Origin: Prochlorococcus marinus str. MIT 0919
GTDB lineage: Bacteria; Cyanobacteriota; Cyanobacteriia; PCC-6307; Cyanobiaceae
Direction: 5' to 3'
Length of the DNA stretch: 64,000 bases
NCBI RefSeq assembly: GCF_027359375.1
Contig: NZ_CP114779.1
Location: 930,001 to 994,000, forward strand
Positions 31,077 through 41,584 of the stretch are shown piece by piece (the first letter of the stretch is position 1; every line of letters begins with the position of its first letter). A program made the position numbers and the translations under genes. The notes under the pieces are model-generated. The model saw only the letters and a program-made list of their open reading frames with translations. It ran no database searches and was not told the origin of the DNA.

Positions 31077-32276
31077 TCATTCAATAATCTTAGACACTAC
31101 ACCTGCACCAATTGTCCTGCCTCCTTCACGGATAGCAAATCTCATCCCTTGCTCAATAGCCACAGGGCAGATAAGTTCTCCAGTCATTTTAATTCTGTCC
31201 CCTGGCATAACCATTTCAACATTACTTCCATCATCACCCGTAAAGGCTGTAATTTGTCCGGTAACATCAGTAGTTCTTATATAAAACTGAGGTCTATAAC
31301 CAGCAAAGAATGGAGTATGTCGTCCGCCTTCCTCCTTCTTTAAAACATAAACTTCGCCTTCAAACTTGGTATGAGGTGTAATAGAACCTTTTTTGACTAA
31401 AACCATACCTCTTTCAATATCTTCCTTTTGAATACCACGAAGAAGTAATCCAACATTGTCACCAGCCATTCCTTCGTCTAGCAGTTTCCGGAACATCTCA
31501 ACTCCAGTAACTGTTGTCAAACGAGTCTCTTTGATGCCAACTATCTCAACTTCCTCACCAACCTTTACTTTGCCTCTTTCGATTCTTCCAGTTGCAACTG
31601 TTCCTCTACCTGTAATAGAAAAGACATCTTCTACTGCCATCAAGAAAGGCTTGTCAACTTCTCTTTCTGGCTCTGGGATTGAATCATCCACAGATTTCAT
31701 CAATTCATCAATCTTCTCTTCCCATTTAGAATCGCCTTCTAAAGCTTTTAGAGCTGAAACTTGAACTACAGGAATATCATCGCCTGGGAAGTCATAACTA
31801 CTTAGGAGCTCACGAATCTCCATCTCTACAAGTTCAATCATTTCTGCATCATCAACCATGTCACATTTGTTCAAAGCAACAACGAGTGATGGGACTCCGA
31901 CCTGTTTAGCAAGGAGAATATGCTCTTTCGTTTGTGCCATTGCACCATCAGTTGCAGCAACAACGATAATTGCACCGTCCATCTGAGCTGCACCAGTGAT
32001 CATATTTTTCACATAGTCAGCATGACCTGGGCAGTCAACATGGGCATAGTGGCGCCCATCTGTTTCATACTCAACATGAGCGGTGTTAATTGTGATACCA
32101 CGCTCTCGCTCTTCAGGAGCACCATCAATATCTCCATAATCTTGAGCTTGGGCTTGACCCTTTTTAGCTAAAACATTTGTAATAGCTGCAGTAAGGGTTG
32201 TTTTGCCATGGTCAACATGACCGATAGTGCCAATGTTGACGTGAGGCTTGTTTCTTTCGAACTTCTCGCGGGCCAT
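31077..32276 (-). CDS. tuf: Elongation factor Tu
   Basis: GTPase bringing aminoacyl-tRNA to the ribosome; 399 residues. GTPase motifs [22 protein letters not shown] and NKCDMVDD are present, as are domains II and III ([20 protein letters not shown], then RTIGAGVV at the C-terminus). It is in the str cluster 42 bp after fusA. The strong hairpin directly after its stop may set its mRNA apart from rpsJ. Confidence 0.98.
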   Translation of the reverse strand: MAREKFERNKPHVNIGTIGHVDHGKTTLTAAITNVLAKKGQAQAQDYGDIDGAPEERERGITINTAHVEYETDGRHYAHVDCPGHADYVKNMITGAAQMDGAIIVVAATDGAMAQTKEHILLAKQVGVPSLVVALNKCDMVDDAEMIELVEMEIRELLSSYDFPGDDIPVVQVSALKALEGDSKWEEKIDELMKSVDDSIPEPEREVDKPFLMAVEDVFSITGRGTVATGRIERGKVKVGEEVEIVGIKETRLTTVTGVEMFRKLLDEGMAGDNVGLLLRGIQKEDIERGMVLVKKGSITPHTKFEGEVYVLKKEEGGRHTPFFAGYRPQFYIRTTDVTGQITAFTGDDGSNVEMVMPGDRIKMTGELICPVAIEQGMRFAIREGGRTIGAGVVSKIIE

Positions 32277-32318
32277 TTGTTTAAAGAATCAGGGAAATAA
32301 TAGTTGATTGTGTAGAGA

Positions 32319-34394
32319 TCAGGAATTGCCCTGATTCTTGGAAATAATCGCTTCAGCGACATTACGAGGAACTTCCTCGTAATTACTGAACTCCATTGAG
32401 AATACACCCCGACCTTGCGTCATGGATCGAAGCTGGGTGGCATAACCGAACATTTCAGCCAAAGGCACTTTTGCCTGAACTTTAGATTGTCCTTCATCAA
32501 TGGACTGTCCTTCAACCTGTCCTCTTCTAGAGGACAGGTCCCCAATAATAGAACCTAAGAAATCCTCTGGGACTTCTACTTCCACTTTCATCATTGGCTC
32601 AAGAAGTACAGGATTACATTTTTTGACGCCATCTTTAAAAGCCATTGAGCCGGCAATCTTAAATGCCATTTCTGATGAGTCAACATCATGGAAAGAACCA
32701 TCTACCATGGTGACCTTGACATCAATCAGCGGGTATCCAGCAAGGACACCAGACTCACATGTTTCTTTCATACCATTAGAGGCTGGACCGATATATTCCT
32801 TGGGCACAACCCCACCAACAATTTTATTAACAAATTCAAAACCAGAGCCTGGTTCCCCAGGTTCCATTTCTATAACAACATGACCATATTGACCTTTTCC
32901 TCCTGTCTGACGAGCATATTTACCTTCACCTTTAGAGCTTGAACGAATAGTCTCTCGATAGGAAACCTGGGGTGCACCAATATTTGCTTCAACTTTAAAT
33001 TCTCTCAACATTCGATCAACAAGAATTTCAAGATGTAACTCACCCATACCTGCTATTACAGTCTGGTTGGTTTCTTGATCGGTACTGACTCGGAAAGTAG
33101 GGTCTTCTTCTGCTAAGGAAATAAGTGCTTTGGAAAGTTTTTCCATATCGCCTTTTGTTTTAGGTTCCACTGCAACTGAAATAACAGGCTCAGGAATAAA
33201 TAATGTTTCTAAAACTATTGGATCGTCAGTAGTACACAAAGTATCCCCAGTAGTTGTATTTTTTAAACCCAATACAGCTCCTAAATCTCCAGCTCTAAGC
33301 TGATCTACTTCTTCTCTATCATCTGCTTTTAATACAACCAATCGAGAAATACGTTCTTTCGCATCTTTTGTCGAATTCAGAACATAACTTCCCTTTTCCA
33401 ATACTCCGGAGTACATCCTCACGAATGTCAGCTTCCCATAGGGATCTGCCATAACCTTAAAAGCTAATGCGCTAAATGGTTCGGAATCATCAGAAGGACG
33501 ACTGGCTTCCTTACCATTAGGCAAAAGACCTTGTATGGGTGGTACATCTACAGGTGCAGGAAGATAGTCAACTACTGCATCAAGAACTAATTGAACCCCT
33601 TTATTCTTAAAGGCAGAACCACATAACAAAGGAACCAAACCATGTTTTAAAACTCCTTCTCGAATCCCTCGTTTTAATTGTTCTTCAGTAAGTTCTCCAT
33701 TCTCGAGAAAGTGTTCAATTAATTCTTCATCATTCTCTGCAACTGTTTCCATTAACTTAGCTCTCCATTCAGCTGCCTGAGATGACATATCTGAAGGAAT
33801 TTCTGCCTCCTCAATATCTGTGCCTAAGTCATTTTTGTAGATATATGCTTTATTTCCGACAAGATCAATAATTCCCTTGAGCTCTCCTTCAGCACCTATT
33901 GGCAATTGAATTGGTGCAGCATTTGCTTTCAATCGATCTTTAATTTGTTCATAAACCTTTAGAAAATCTGCCCCAGTTCTATCCATCTTATTTACAAAGA
34001 CCATCCTAGGGACTGAATATCTATCAGCTTGGCGCCAAACGGTCTCAGACTGGGGCTGGACTCCGCCTACTGCACAAAAAACTGCTATCACACCATCGAG
34101 CACCCTCATTGACCTTTCGACCTCGATAGTGAAGTCAACATGGCCAGGAGTATCAATAATATTGATCCTGTGATCCTGCCAACTCGTTGAAATAGCAGCG
34201 GCTGTAATCGTGATACCTCTCTCTCTCTCCTGAGCCATCCAATCAGTAACTGCTGCACCATCGTGCACTTCACCAATTTTGTGAACAACTCCTGAATAAA
34301 AGAGAATCCTTTCAGTAGTAGTGGTCTTTCCAGCGTCTATGTGCGCTGCAATACCAATATTTCTTACTCGTTCTAAAGGAAAGGGGCGAGCCAC
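32319..34394 (-). CDS. fusA: Elongation factor G
   Basis: Translocation GTPase, 691 residues from the GTG at 34392-34394, giving [22 protein letters not shown]. The longest frame adds two residues from a TTG, which I reject on family grounds. GTPase motifs [33 protein letters not shown] and [10 protein letters not shown] are present, followed by domains II-V. It lies between rpsG (94 bp upstream) and tuf (42 bp downstream) in the str cluster. Confidence 0.97.
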   Translation of the reverse strand: MARPFPLERVRNIGIAAHIDAGKTTTTERILFYSGVVHKIGEVHDGAAVTDWMAQERERGITITAAAISTSWQDHRINIIDTPGHVDFTIEVERSMRVLDGVIAVFCAVGGVQPQSETVWRQADRYSVPRMVFVNKMDRTGADFLKVYEQIKDRLKANAAPIQLPIGAEGELKGIIDLVGNKAYIYKNDLGTDIEEAEIPSDMSSQAAEWRAKLMETVAENDEELIEHFLENGELTEEQLKRGIREGVLKHGLVPLLCGSAFKNKGVQLVLDAVVDYLPAPVDVPPIQGLLPNGKEASRPSDDSEPFSALAFKVMADPYGKLTFVRMYSGVLEKGSYVLNSTKDAKERISRLVVLKADDREEVDQLRAGDLGAVLGLKNTTTGDTLCTTDDPIVLETLFIPEPVISVAVEPKTKGDMEKLSKALISLAEEDPTFRVSTDQETNQTVIAGMGELHLEILVDRMLREFKVEANIGAPQVSYRETIRSSSKGEGKYARQTGGKGQYGHVVIEMEPGEPGSGFEFVNKIVGGVVPKEYIGPASNGMKETCESGVLAGYPLIDVKVTMVDGSFHDVDSSEMAFKIAGSMAFKDGVKKCNPVLLEPMMKVEVEVPEDFLGSIIGDLSSRRGQVEGQSIDEGQSKVQAKVPLAEMFGYATQLRSMTQGRGVFSMEFSNYEEVPRNVAEAIISKNQGNS

Positions 34395-34488
34395 AATCAA
34401 CGCTCCGTAGGAATATTAAAAAAGGGGATGTGACTCTACAGGTCAGCAGGCAAAAAATGGAAGTTTTTCATCGCTATATGGAGAAAAC

Positions 34489-34959
34489 TCAATAACGGTA
34501 ATGGGCAAAAGCTTTATTAGCTTCTGCCATTTTATGGGTCTCTTCCCTCTTCCTGACTGCACTGCCAGCTTCATTAGCAGCATCCATAAGTTCACCAGCA
34601 AGTTTGTGAGCCATGCTCCTGCCATTTCTGGATCTAGAAAAGTTGACAAGCCATCTCAAGGCCATTGCAGTTCCTCTTTCCTGTCTTACTTCCATCGGCA
34701 CTTGATAAGTTGCTCCACCAACGCGTCTGGCTCTAACTTCAACTAAAGGAGTCGCATTTTTTACAGCCGTTTCAAATAATTCAATTGGATCGTTACCAGT
34801 TCGTTCATTAATCAAACCAAAAGCCTCTGACAAAATCCTTTGAGCAGTTGATTTCTTGCCATGCTTCATAAGCCTCGCAATCATCATTGTTGCCAAACGA
34901 TTATTAAATTGTGGGTCTGGCAAGACTGGCCTTTTCTCTGCCGCGTTACGTCTAGACAT
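34489..34959 (-). CDS. rpsG: 30S ribosomal protein S7
   Basis: Primary 16S rRNA-binding protein of the 30S head, 156 residues. Family stretches seen: [16 protein letters not shown] at the N-terminus, [16 protein letters not shown], and [17 protein letters not shown]. It lies 34 bp after rpsL and upstream of fusA. In bacteria S7 often represses its own operon; no binding site was identified here. Confidence 0.98.
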   Translation of the reverse strand: MSRRNAAEKRPVLPDPQFNNRLATMMIARLMKHGKKSTAQRILSEAFGLINERTGNDPIELFETAVKNATPLVEVRARRVGGATYQVPMEVRQERGTAMALRWLVNFSRSRNGRSMAHKLAGELMDAANEAGSAVRKREETHKMAEANKAFAHYRY

Positions 34960-34993
34960 AAGTGATTTTTAAATTTGAATAATTGAGTGAAAA

Positions 34994-35371
34994 TTAATCT
35001 TTTTTAGGGGACTTAGCACCATACTTAGATCGTGATTGCCGACGATCTTTTACACCTGCTGCATCCAATGTGCCACGAATAATGTGATAACGAACTCCGG
35101 GTAAGTCTTTGACTCTCCCTCCTCTAAGCAATACGACGGAGTGCTCCTGAAGGTTATGACCAATGCCAGGTATGTAGGCTGTTACTTCGAACCCAGAAGT
35201 CAATCGCACACGTGCGACCTTTCGCAACGCTGAATTGGGCTTTTTAGGAGTGGAAGTATAGACCCTAGTGCAAACACCTCTTCGCTCTGGGCAAGAGCGC
35301 AGTGCAGGTGACTTGGTCTTACGAGTGAGCCGCTTACGCTCAGATCTAATTAGCTGTTGAATGGTTGGCAT
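34994..35371 (-). CDS. rpsL: 30S ribosomal protein S12
   Basis: Decoding-centre ribosomal protein, 125 residues. The conserved loops [17 protein letters not shown] and [18 protein letters not shown] are present, including the lysines whose change gives streptomycin resistance in other bacteria (wild-type lysine is seen at both usual places). It is the first gene of the str cluster, divergent from glsF across 268 bp. Confidence 0.98.
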   Translation of the reverse strand: MPTIQQLIRSERKRLTRKTKSPALRSCPERRGVCTRVYTSTPKKPNSALRKVARVRLTSGFEVTAYIPGIGHNLQEHSVVLLRGGRVKDLPGVRYHIIRGTLDAAGVKDRRQSRSKYGAKSPKKD

Positions 35372-35521
35372 CGACGATTGGCATGAGGCCAGGAAATGGA
35401 CCTTTATTCACAAACTTCCACATTACTCGGTCAACCTCCCTAAATAACAATTTTTCTAATTTAAATTGATCAAAAGCACTTATGTTCATAAAGGGCTATT
35501 AATTTAAGTAAGCCACTAGAG

Positions 35522-35554
35522 AATTATTTGGAGCCCTCACAGCGTCAAATAATT
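35522..35554 (+). promoter_or_regulatory. Inverted repeat in the glsF upstream region
   Basis: AATTATTTG (35522-35530) and CAAATAATT (35546-35554) form a perfect nine-bp inverted repeat with a 15-base spacer, about 85 bp before the glsF ATG. The 268-bp region between rpsL and glsF has no gene. I found no NtcA-type GTA-N8-TAC site by eye. The repeat may be a leader hairpin or an operator. Confidence 0.45.
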
Positions 35555-35639
35555 TCTTTAACAGGCTTATAGGATCATTTGATACGCCTAGCACTGCTTT
35601 TCGATTTGTTTCCCTCAAGCAGACAGTTTAGTTGAATTT

Positions 35640-38600
35640 ATGCCTCTCGACTCCTGTAGTACTAATTTCCCCTACTGCGATAGCAGCTCCCCAGAAGCCT
35701 TAACCGGGGAAAGAGATGCTTGTGGAGTTGGGTTCCTAGCGCAGATTGATGGCAATCCAAGTCATTGGGTCTTACAACAAGCTCTACGCGGATTGGAATG
35801 CATGGAGCATAGAGGGGGCTGTGGAGGGGATAGTGATTCTGGAGATGGCGCAGGAATTTTATGTGAAATACCTTGGAAATACCTTGAAAATATTTGGCCT
35901 TCAGTAAGACTAAGCAATGATAGAGCCTATGGTCTTGGTATGGTTTTCATGCCATCTCATGAAAAGGAAAGAAAGGTTGTAAAAGATATTTTTGTAAAGG
36001 AAGCTGAAAGCCTGGGTCTGGTCTCTGAAGGATGGCGAGATGTGCCTATTGATCCATCAGTTTTAGGACCTTTAGCAAAAGAAACAGCCCCATTTATTGA
36101 ACAATGGCTAGTTGGAGGGTTTGTAACTGAAGACAATCTAGAGGGAACTTTATATCAGTTAAGAAAGAGAATTCAAAAACATTGTCTAGAGGCTTTAGGC
36201 GATAAAGCTACTGAAATCTATATAGCTTCTTTAAGTAGCCGAACTGTAGTTTACAAAGGGATGGTGAGATCAGAGGTTCTGTCGGCTTTCTACAAAGACC
36301 TCGTTGACCCTAGATTTGAAGTTGCTTTTGCTGTATACCACCGAAGATTTAGCACGAACACACTCCCCAGATGGCAGCTTGCTCAACCAATGCGACTTCT
36401 AGGTCACAATGGAGAAATTAATACATTACTTGGGAATCTCAATTGGGCAAAAGCAAGAGAAGTGTACCTAAAAGAAGTATGGGGGAATGCGACAGAAGAC
36501 TTAAAGCCTATTGTCAATGAGACTTATAGTGATTCGGCAAATTTAGATGCAACTCTAGAATTACTAGTAAGGAGCGGAAGACCAATATCGGAAAGTCTGC
36601 TAACACTTGTTCCAGAAGCCTTTAGAGATCAACCTGAACTCAATGAGCAAACGGAAATCAATGCATTCTACGAATACTCAGCCTGCACACAAGAATCGTG
36701 GGATGGACCTGCGCTCCTAGTTTTTTCAGATGGTTGTTTAGTAGGTGCGACACTAGATAGGAATGGTTTACGCCCTGCACGGTATTGCGTCACAAAAGAC
36801 AATTTTGTGATCATGGGCTCTGAAACAGGTGTAGTTGATATTGACGAAGACCGAATTATTGAAAAAGGCAGACTTGGGCCAGGGCAAATGCTTGCAGTAG
36901 ATCTTACCAAAGGACGTCTACTTCGAAATTGGGATGTCAAAAAAGAAGTTGCTGATAAATATCCTTATAAGAATTGGCTCTTGAAAAATAGAGTAACTCT
37001 TAGGCAACAACCTTGGGAGATCAAAGCACATTTCAATCAGCTAGATCTGTTGCAACTGCAAACATCATTTGGTTTTTCAGCTGAAGATTTAGATCTAATT
37101 TTGGATGCAATGGCAAGCAGTGCCAAAGAGCCAACTTATTGCATGGGAGACGATATCCCACTCGCAATTCTTTCAAACAAGCCTCATCTTTTATACGACT
37201 ACTTTAAGCAAAGATTTGCACAAGTCACCAATCCACCTATAGATCCCCTAAGAGAAAAGCTCGTGATGAGCCTTGATATGCATATAGGGAAAAAAGGTTC
37301 TCCTCTTTCTCCAAAAGAGAATGCATTCTCCGTCATCCATCTAAAATCACCAATCTTAAACGAGAATGAATTAATTGAATTAACAAAGCAAAATCTCCCC
37401 TCAGAAACGTTATTAACGTTAGTTGATATTAACCAAGGTGTACTGGGGTTAAATCAGCGTCTGCAAGAGCTCTGCAATGAAGCAGAAACTGCAGTCAAAA
37501 ATGGTGTAAGAATTTTAGTCTTATCTGACCGTGGAGTAAGTCCAACCAAAACTTACATCCCTCCTTTACTTGCCGTAGGAGCAGTCCATCATCACTTGCT
37601 AAAGCACCAACTACGCCTAGATACATCCATCATTATTGAGACTGCACAGTGCTGGAGTACTCATCATTTGGCATGCCTCATAGGCTATGGTGCCAGTGCA
37701 GTATGCCCTTGGTTGACATGGGAAAGTACTAGGCATTGGTGGAATCACCCTAAGACTCAAAAGCTGATTGAAACCAAAAAACTTCCTGGTTTAACCATTG
37801 AAAAAGCACAAGGAAATTTAAAACAAGCCCTTGAAGATGGTCTCCGCAAAATCTTGTCTAAGATAGGTATATCTCTTTTAGCTAGCTATCATGGTGCACA
37901 GATCTTTGAAGCAGTAGGAATAGGATCGGATATAATTGATTTAGCCTTTAAAGGAACGACTAGTAGAATAGCTGGCCTAAGTCTTAAAGAGTTAGCAATT
38001 GAAACTCTTTTGTTTCATGCAAAAGCTTACCCAGAACTAGATCGAAAAAAACTTGAATTTTTAGGTTTTGTTCAATACAGAAGTGGAGCAGAATACCACT
38101 TAAATAATCCTGACATGTCCAAAGCTCTTCATAATGCAGTCAAGAAAGGGCCTCAATATGATCACTTCAATACTTACAAATCACTTCTAGAAAACAGACC
38201 AGCAACTGCTTTGAGAGACTTACTGACACTACGTCTCACTAAAAAAGCAATTCCTATTGATGAAGTCGAAAGTGTAGAAAATATTTGCAAAAGATTCTGT
38301 ACCGGTGGAATGAGTTTAGGAGCACTCTCAAGAGAAGCTCATGAAGTCCTAGCCATAGCTATGAACCGGATAGGAGGGAAAAGCAATAGTGGTGAAGGAG
38401 GAGAAGATCCAGATAGATTTAAAATCCTTAATGATGTAGATGATCACAGTCTTTCCCAAACGTTACCTAATTTAAAAGGTCTTCAAAACGGAGATACAGC
38501 CTGCTCTGCCATAAAACAAATAGCATCCGGACGCTTTGGCGTTACACCTGAATATCTACGCAGCGGCAAGCAGCTTGAGATTAAAATGGCCCAGGGAGCC

Positions 38601-40226
38601 AAGCCAGGTGAAGGAGGGCAATTGCCTGGACCTAAAGTAGATTCTTACATCGCAAAGCTCCGGAACAGCAAGCCTGGAGTCGCTTTGATATCTCCACCCC
38701 CTCATCATGATATTTATTCAATAGAAGACTTAGCCCAGTTAATCCATGACCTTCATCAAGTACATCCTGCAGCAAAAGTAAGCGTTAAACTCGTGGCTGA
38801 AATTGGTATTGGCACTATTGCTGCAGGAGTTGCCAAAGCGAATGCAGATGTAATACAGATATCTGGTCATGATGGTGGAACTGGTGCGTCGCCACTTAGC
38901 TCTATTAAGCATGCTGGCTTACCCTGGGAATTAGGCTTAACAGAAGTACACCAATCCCTACTCGAAAATGGCTTAAGAAATAGAGTTTTACTTAGAACGG
39001 ACGGCGGGTTAAAAACTGGCTGGGATGTAGTGATAGCAGCTCTGCTTGGCGCCGAAGAATATGGTTTCGGATCAATCGCAATGATTGCGGAAGGCTGCAT
39101 CATGGCTCGTATTTGCCACACAAATAAATGTCCAGTAGGTGTAGCAACTCAACAAGAAGCTCTTAGAAAACGTTTTCCCGGCATACCCGAACATGTAGTG
39201 AATTTTTTCCTTTTTATTGCAGAGGAAGTTAGGCAAATCTTAAGCACGCTTGGTATAAGAAGACTAGAAGATTTAATTGGAAGAGCAGAGCTCCTTGAAC
39301 CTAGAGAAATAACTCTTGCGAAAACACAACAAGTCGATTTGTCATCTCTCTTGATACCAGCAAAGTCTTCTAATGATAGATCCTGGCTAAAGCACAATAT
39401 CAAGCCACATAGTAATGGGCCTATTCTTGAAGACCAGTTATTGAATGATAAGGAATTTTTGAATGCAATGGTCTCTCATGGAACTATTAGTAAAACGCTT
39501 CGTATTCTTAATACTGATCGAAGTGTATGCGCTCGAGTATCTGGGGAGATTGCTGAATTGCATGGTAACAAAGGTTTCCAAGGCAAGCTTGAACTAATCT
39601 TTAAAGGTTCTGCCGGACAAAGCTTTGGAGCATTCTTATTGCAAGGGATGAATGTCCTGCTAATAGGTGAAGCGAATGATTATGTAGGCAAAGGTATCAA
39701 TGGAGGCGTACTTACACTAATACCTCCTCCTAATAGTCGAAATTGCTCAACCCAAGTTATTCTTGGGAATACATGCCTCTATGGAGGAACTGGTGGGAAA
39801 TTATATGCACTCGGCAGTGCTGGAGAACGTTTTGGAGTGAGAAATAGTGGAGTAAAAGCAGTGATAGAAGGAGCAGGTGACCATTGCTGTGAGTACATGA
39901 CTGGAGGGATAGTGATTGTAATTGGACCTACTGGAAGGAATGTAGGAGCAGGAATGACTGGAGGAGTAGCCTTTCTACTCGATGAAGATCAAAAAGTTCA
40001 TACTCGTATCAACAAGGAAATTGTTGAGATTCATCAGTTATCTACCAATGAGCAAGAAGAACTTTTAAAGCCTTTACTAAAAGAACATTATGATTTAACA
40101 AAAAGTACGAAGGCAGGAATAATTCTCAATGATTGGCATCATTGGAAAAAATTATTTAAGGTAATAGTTCCTCCTAGCGAAAAGGCTCAGGTAGGCTTGG
40201 CAACAATCGAAACAGCCGTCAAATAA
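35640..40226 (+). CDS. glsF: Ferredoxin-dependent glutamate synthase
   Basis: Makes two glutamates from glutamine and 2-oxoglutarate using reduced ferredoxin, completing ammonium assimilation. It has 1528 residues. The glutaminase domain starts at Cys28 (DACGVGF) after a propeptide-like 27 residues. The FMN-binding synthase domain follows (GQLPGPKVDSYIAKLR, later GHDGGTGASPLSS), then the 3Fe-4S cysteines in CIMARICHTNKCPVG, and the C-terminal beta-helix domain. The ferredoxin-specific size and Cys pattern fit cyanobacteria. A YciI-like gene starts four bases after its stop. Confidence 0.96.
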   Translation: MPLDSCSTNFPYCDSSSPEALTGERDACGVGFLAQIDGNPSHWVLQQALRGLECMEHRGGCGGDSDSGDGAGILCEIPWKYLENIWPSVRLSNDRAYGLGMVFMPSHEKERKVVKDIFVKEAESLGLVSEGWRDVPIDPSVLGPLAKETAPFIEQWLVGGFVTEDNLEGTLYQLRKRIQKHCLEALGDKATEIYIASLSSRTVVYKGMVRSEVLSAFYKDLVDPRFEVAFAVYHRRFSTNTLPRWQLAQPMRLLGHNGEINTLLGNLNWAKAREVYLKEVWGNATEDLKPIVNETYSDSANLDATLELLVRSGRPISESLLTLVPEAFRDQPELNEQTEINAFYEYSACTQESWDGPALLVFSDGCLVGATLDRNGLRPARYCVTKDNFVIMGSETGVVDIDEDRIIEKGRLGPGQMLAVDLTKGRLLRNWDVKKEVADKYPYKNWLLKNRVTLRQQPWEIKAHFNQLDLLQLQTSFGFSAEDLDLILDAMASSAKEPTYCMGDDIPLAILSNKPHLLYDYFKQRFAQVTNPPIDPLREKLVMSLDMHIGKKGSPLSPKENAFSVIHLKSPILNENELIELTKQNLPSETLLTLVDINQGVLGLNQRLQELCNEAETAVKNGVRILVLSDRGVSPTKTYIPPLLAVGAVHHHLLKHQLRLDTSIIIETAQCWSTHHLACLIGYGASAVCPWLTWESTRHWWNHPKTQKLIETKKLPGLTIEKAQGNLKQALEDGLRKILSKIGISLLASYHGAQIFEAVGIGSDIIDLAFKGTTSRIAGLSLKELAIETLLFHAKAYPELDRKKLEFLGFVQYRSGAEYHLNNPDMSKALHNAVKKGPQYDHFNTYKSLLENRPATALRDLLTLRLTKKAIPIDEVESVENICKRFCTGGMSLGALSREAHEVLAIAMNRIGGKSNSGEGGEDPDRFKILNDVDDHSLSQTLPNLKGLQNGDTACSAIKQIASGRFGVTPEYLRSGKQLEIKMAQGAKPGEGGQLPGPKVDSYIAKLRNSKPGVALISPPPHHDIYSIEDLAQLIHDLHQVHPAAKVSVKLVAEIGIGTIAAGVAKANADVIQISGHDGGTGASPLSSIKHAGLPWELGLTEVHQSLLENGLRNRVLLRTDGGLKTGWDVVIAALLGAEEYGFGSIAMIAEGCIMARICHTNKCPVGVATQQEALRKRFPGIPEHVVNFFLFIAEEVRQILSTLGIRRLEDLIGRAELLEPREITLAKTQQVDLSSLLIPAKSSNDRSWLKHNIKPHSNGPILEDQLLNDKEFLNAMVSHGTISKTLRILNTDRSVCARVSGEIAELHGNKGFQGKLELIFKGSAGQSFGAFLLQGMNVLLIGEANDYVGKGINGGVLTLIPPPNSRNCSTQVILGNTCLYGGTGGKLYALGSAGERFGVRNSGVKAVIEGAGDHCCEYMTGGIVIVIGPTGRNVGAGMTGGVAFLLDEDQKVHTRINKEIVEIHQLSTNEQEELLKPLLKEHYDLTKSTKAGIILNDWHHWKKLFKVIVPPSEKAQVGLATIETAVK

Positions 40227-40229
40227 GTA

Positions 40230-40538
40230 ATGCCGATATTTATCAAAACAGAGAAGTTTTCTAAAAAAACCTCTGCTCTATCGAATGATCAACTCATTAA
40301 ATCTCTACGGGAGCATAAAGATTGGGTTAAAACTCTAATTTCTTCTGGAGCGAAATTATCAAGTGGCTATTTAGCAGATAGAAATAGAGACCCAGGTGGT
40401 GGTGGTTTTCTGGTGTTAGAAGCAACCTCTTTTGAGGAAGCAAAGTCCCTGATTGAGCAAGACCCTATGATCAAAAACAATTTAGTAACTTGGGAGCTGC
40501 ATGAATGGATACCAGTAGCAGGCAGTTTCTTTAATTAA
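40230..40538 (+). CDS. YciI-like small protein
   Basis: Protein of 102 residues resembling YciI-like (ferredoxin-fold) domain proteins: [39 protein letters not shown] (in parts: [15 protein letters not shown], then [20 protein letters not shown]) and a final ITWELHEW-like ending. It starts three bases after glsF and is probably cotranscribed with it. The function is unknown. Its last four bases overlap the convergent lipA gene. Confidence 0.75.
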   Translation: MPIFIKTEKFSKKTSALSNDQLIKSLREHKDWVKTLISSGAKLSSGYLADRNRDPGGGGFLVLEATSFEEAKSLIEQDPMIKNNLVTWELHEWIPVAGSFFN

Positions 40539-41410
40539 CGTGGGTGGGTAGCCATAAGGCGTTGAACCTCTCCCGCATGGTAGCTGCTACGAGTCAAAGG
40601 CGAGCTAACTACCTGCAGGAAACCATATCGACGTTCTCCTTCTCGTTGATATTTCTTAAACTGATCTGGGGTTACAAATCTATCGACAGGTAAATGTTTT
40701 GGGCCTGGAGACAAGTATTGACCAATGGTTACAATGTCTACCTTATTATCTCTAAGGTCTTCCAAAACATTAAAAACCTCTTCATCTGTTTCTCCCAATC
40801 CAACCATCAAACCTGACTTTGAATATACTTTTGGCCACCCCTCTCTCACGCGATTCAATAACTCTAATGATCTTATGTATTTCCCTTGAGGTCTTGCCCT
40901 CTTATATAGCCTAGGAACAGTTTCAATATTATGATTTAGCACGTTTGGCATTGCTTCCATAACAGTTTGCAAGGCATTCCAGTTGCCACAAAAGTCAGGT
41001 ACTAATAACTCTATTGTTGTTAGAGGAGACTGTCGCCTAACGGATTCAATACACCCAACAAATTGACTTGCTCCACCGTCATTTAAATCATCTCTATTAA
41101 CTGAGGTAATTACTACATGACGTAATCCCAACCTTGAAACTGCCTCTCCAAGGCGTTGAGGCTCTGATGGATCTAAACTTCTTACACTTTTATCAAAGTC
41201 AATATCACAATAAGGGCATGCACGTGTACAACCTGGTCCCATTATTAAGAATGTAGCTGTTCCTCCAGCAAAGCACTCGCCTATATTGGGGCAACTTGCT
41301 TCCTGGCATACTGTATTTAATTTAAGATCTGATAACATCTCTGCAACTGAGCCAATCCTCTCATGGAGGGGTGCTTTAACTCGTAGCCATTCAGGTTTGG
41401 CCAAAATCAT
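40535..41410 (-). CDS. lipA: Lipoyl synthase
   Basis: Radical SAM enzyme inserting two sulfurs into octanoyl groups to make lipoate for 2-oxoacid dehydrogenases and the glycine cleavage system. It has 291 residues. The auxiliary-cluster cysteines are in [16 protein letters not shown] and the radical SAM motif is [10 protein letters not shown]; the C-terminal serine-containing RSSYHAGE motif is present. It starts at an ATG. It overlaps the YciI-like gene by four bp tail to tail. Confidence 0.95.
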   Translation of the reverse strand: MILAKPEWLRVKAPLHERIGSVAEMLSDLKLNTVCQEASCPNIGECFAGGTATFLIMGPGCTRACPYCDIDFDKSVRSLDPSEPQRLGEAVSRLGLRHVVITSVNRDDLNDGGASQFVGCIESVRRQSPLTTIELLVPDFCGNWNALQTVMEAMPNVLNHNIETVPRLYKRARPQGKYIRSLELLNRVREGWPKVYSKSGLMVGLGETDEEVFNVLEDLRDNKVDIVTIGQYLSPGPKHLPVDRFVTPDQFKKYQREGERRYGFLQVVSSPLTRSSYHAGEVQRLMATHPR

Positions 41411-41584
41411 CCTCTCAATAAAAGAACTTTAGAAAGGTTGGCCAAAAAAAACATTGTTGGTATTACTTTAAGATCAATTTAGAGAGAACCCAAAAAAATG
41501 AGAGCTTAATTTTTATTGTGATGAGAAGTAAAGGTGAAAAGGGGTTATAGCAAGTGATTATCTGAAGCTTGTAATTGTCAAATC

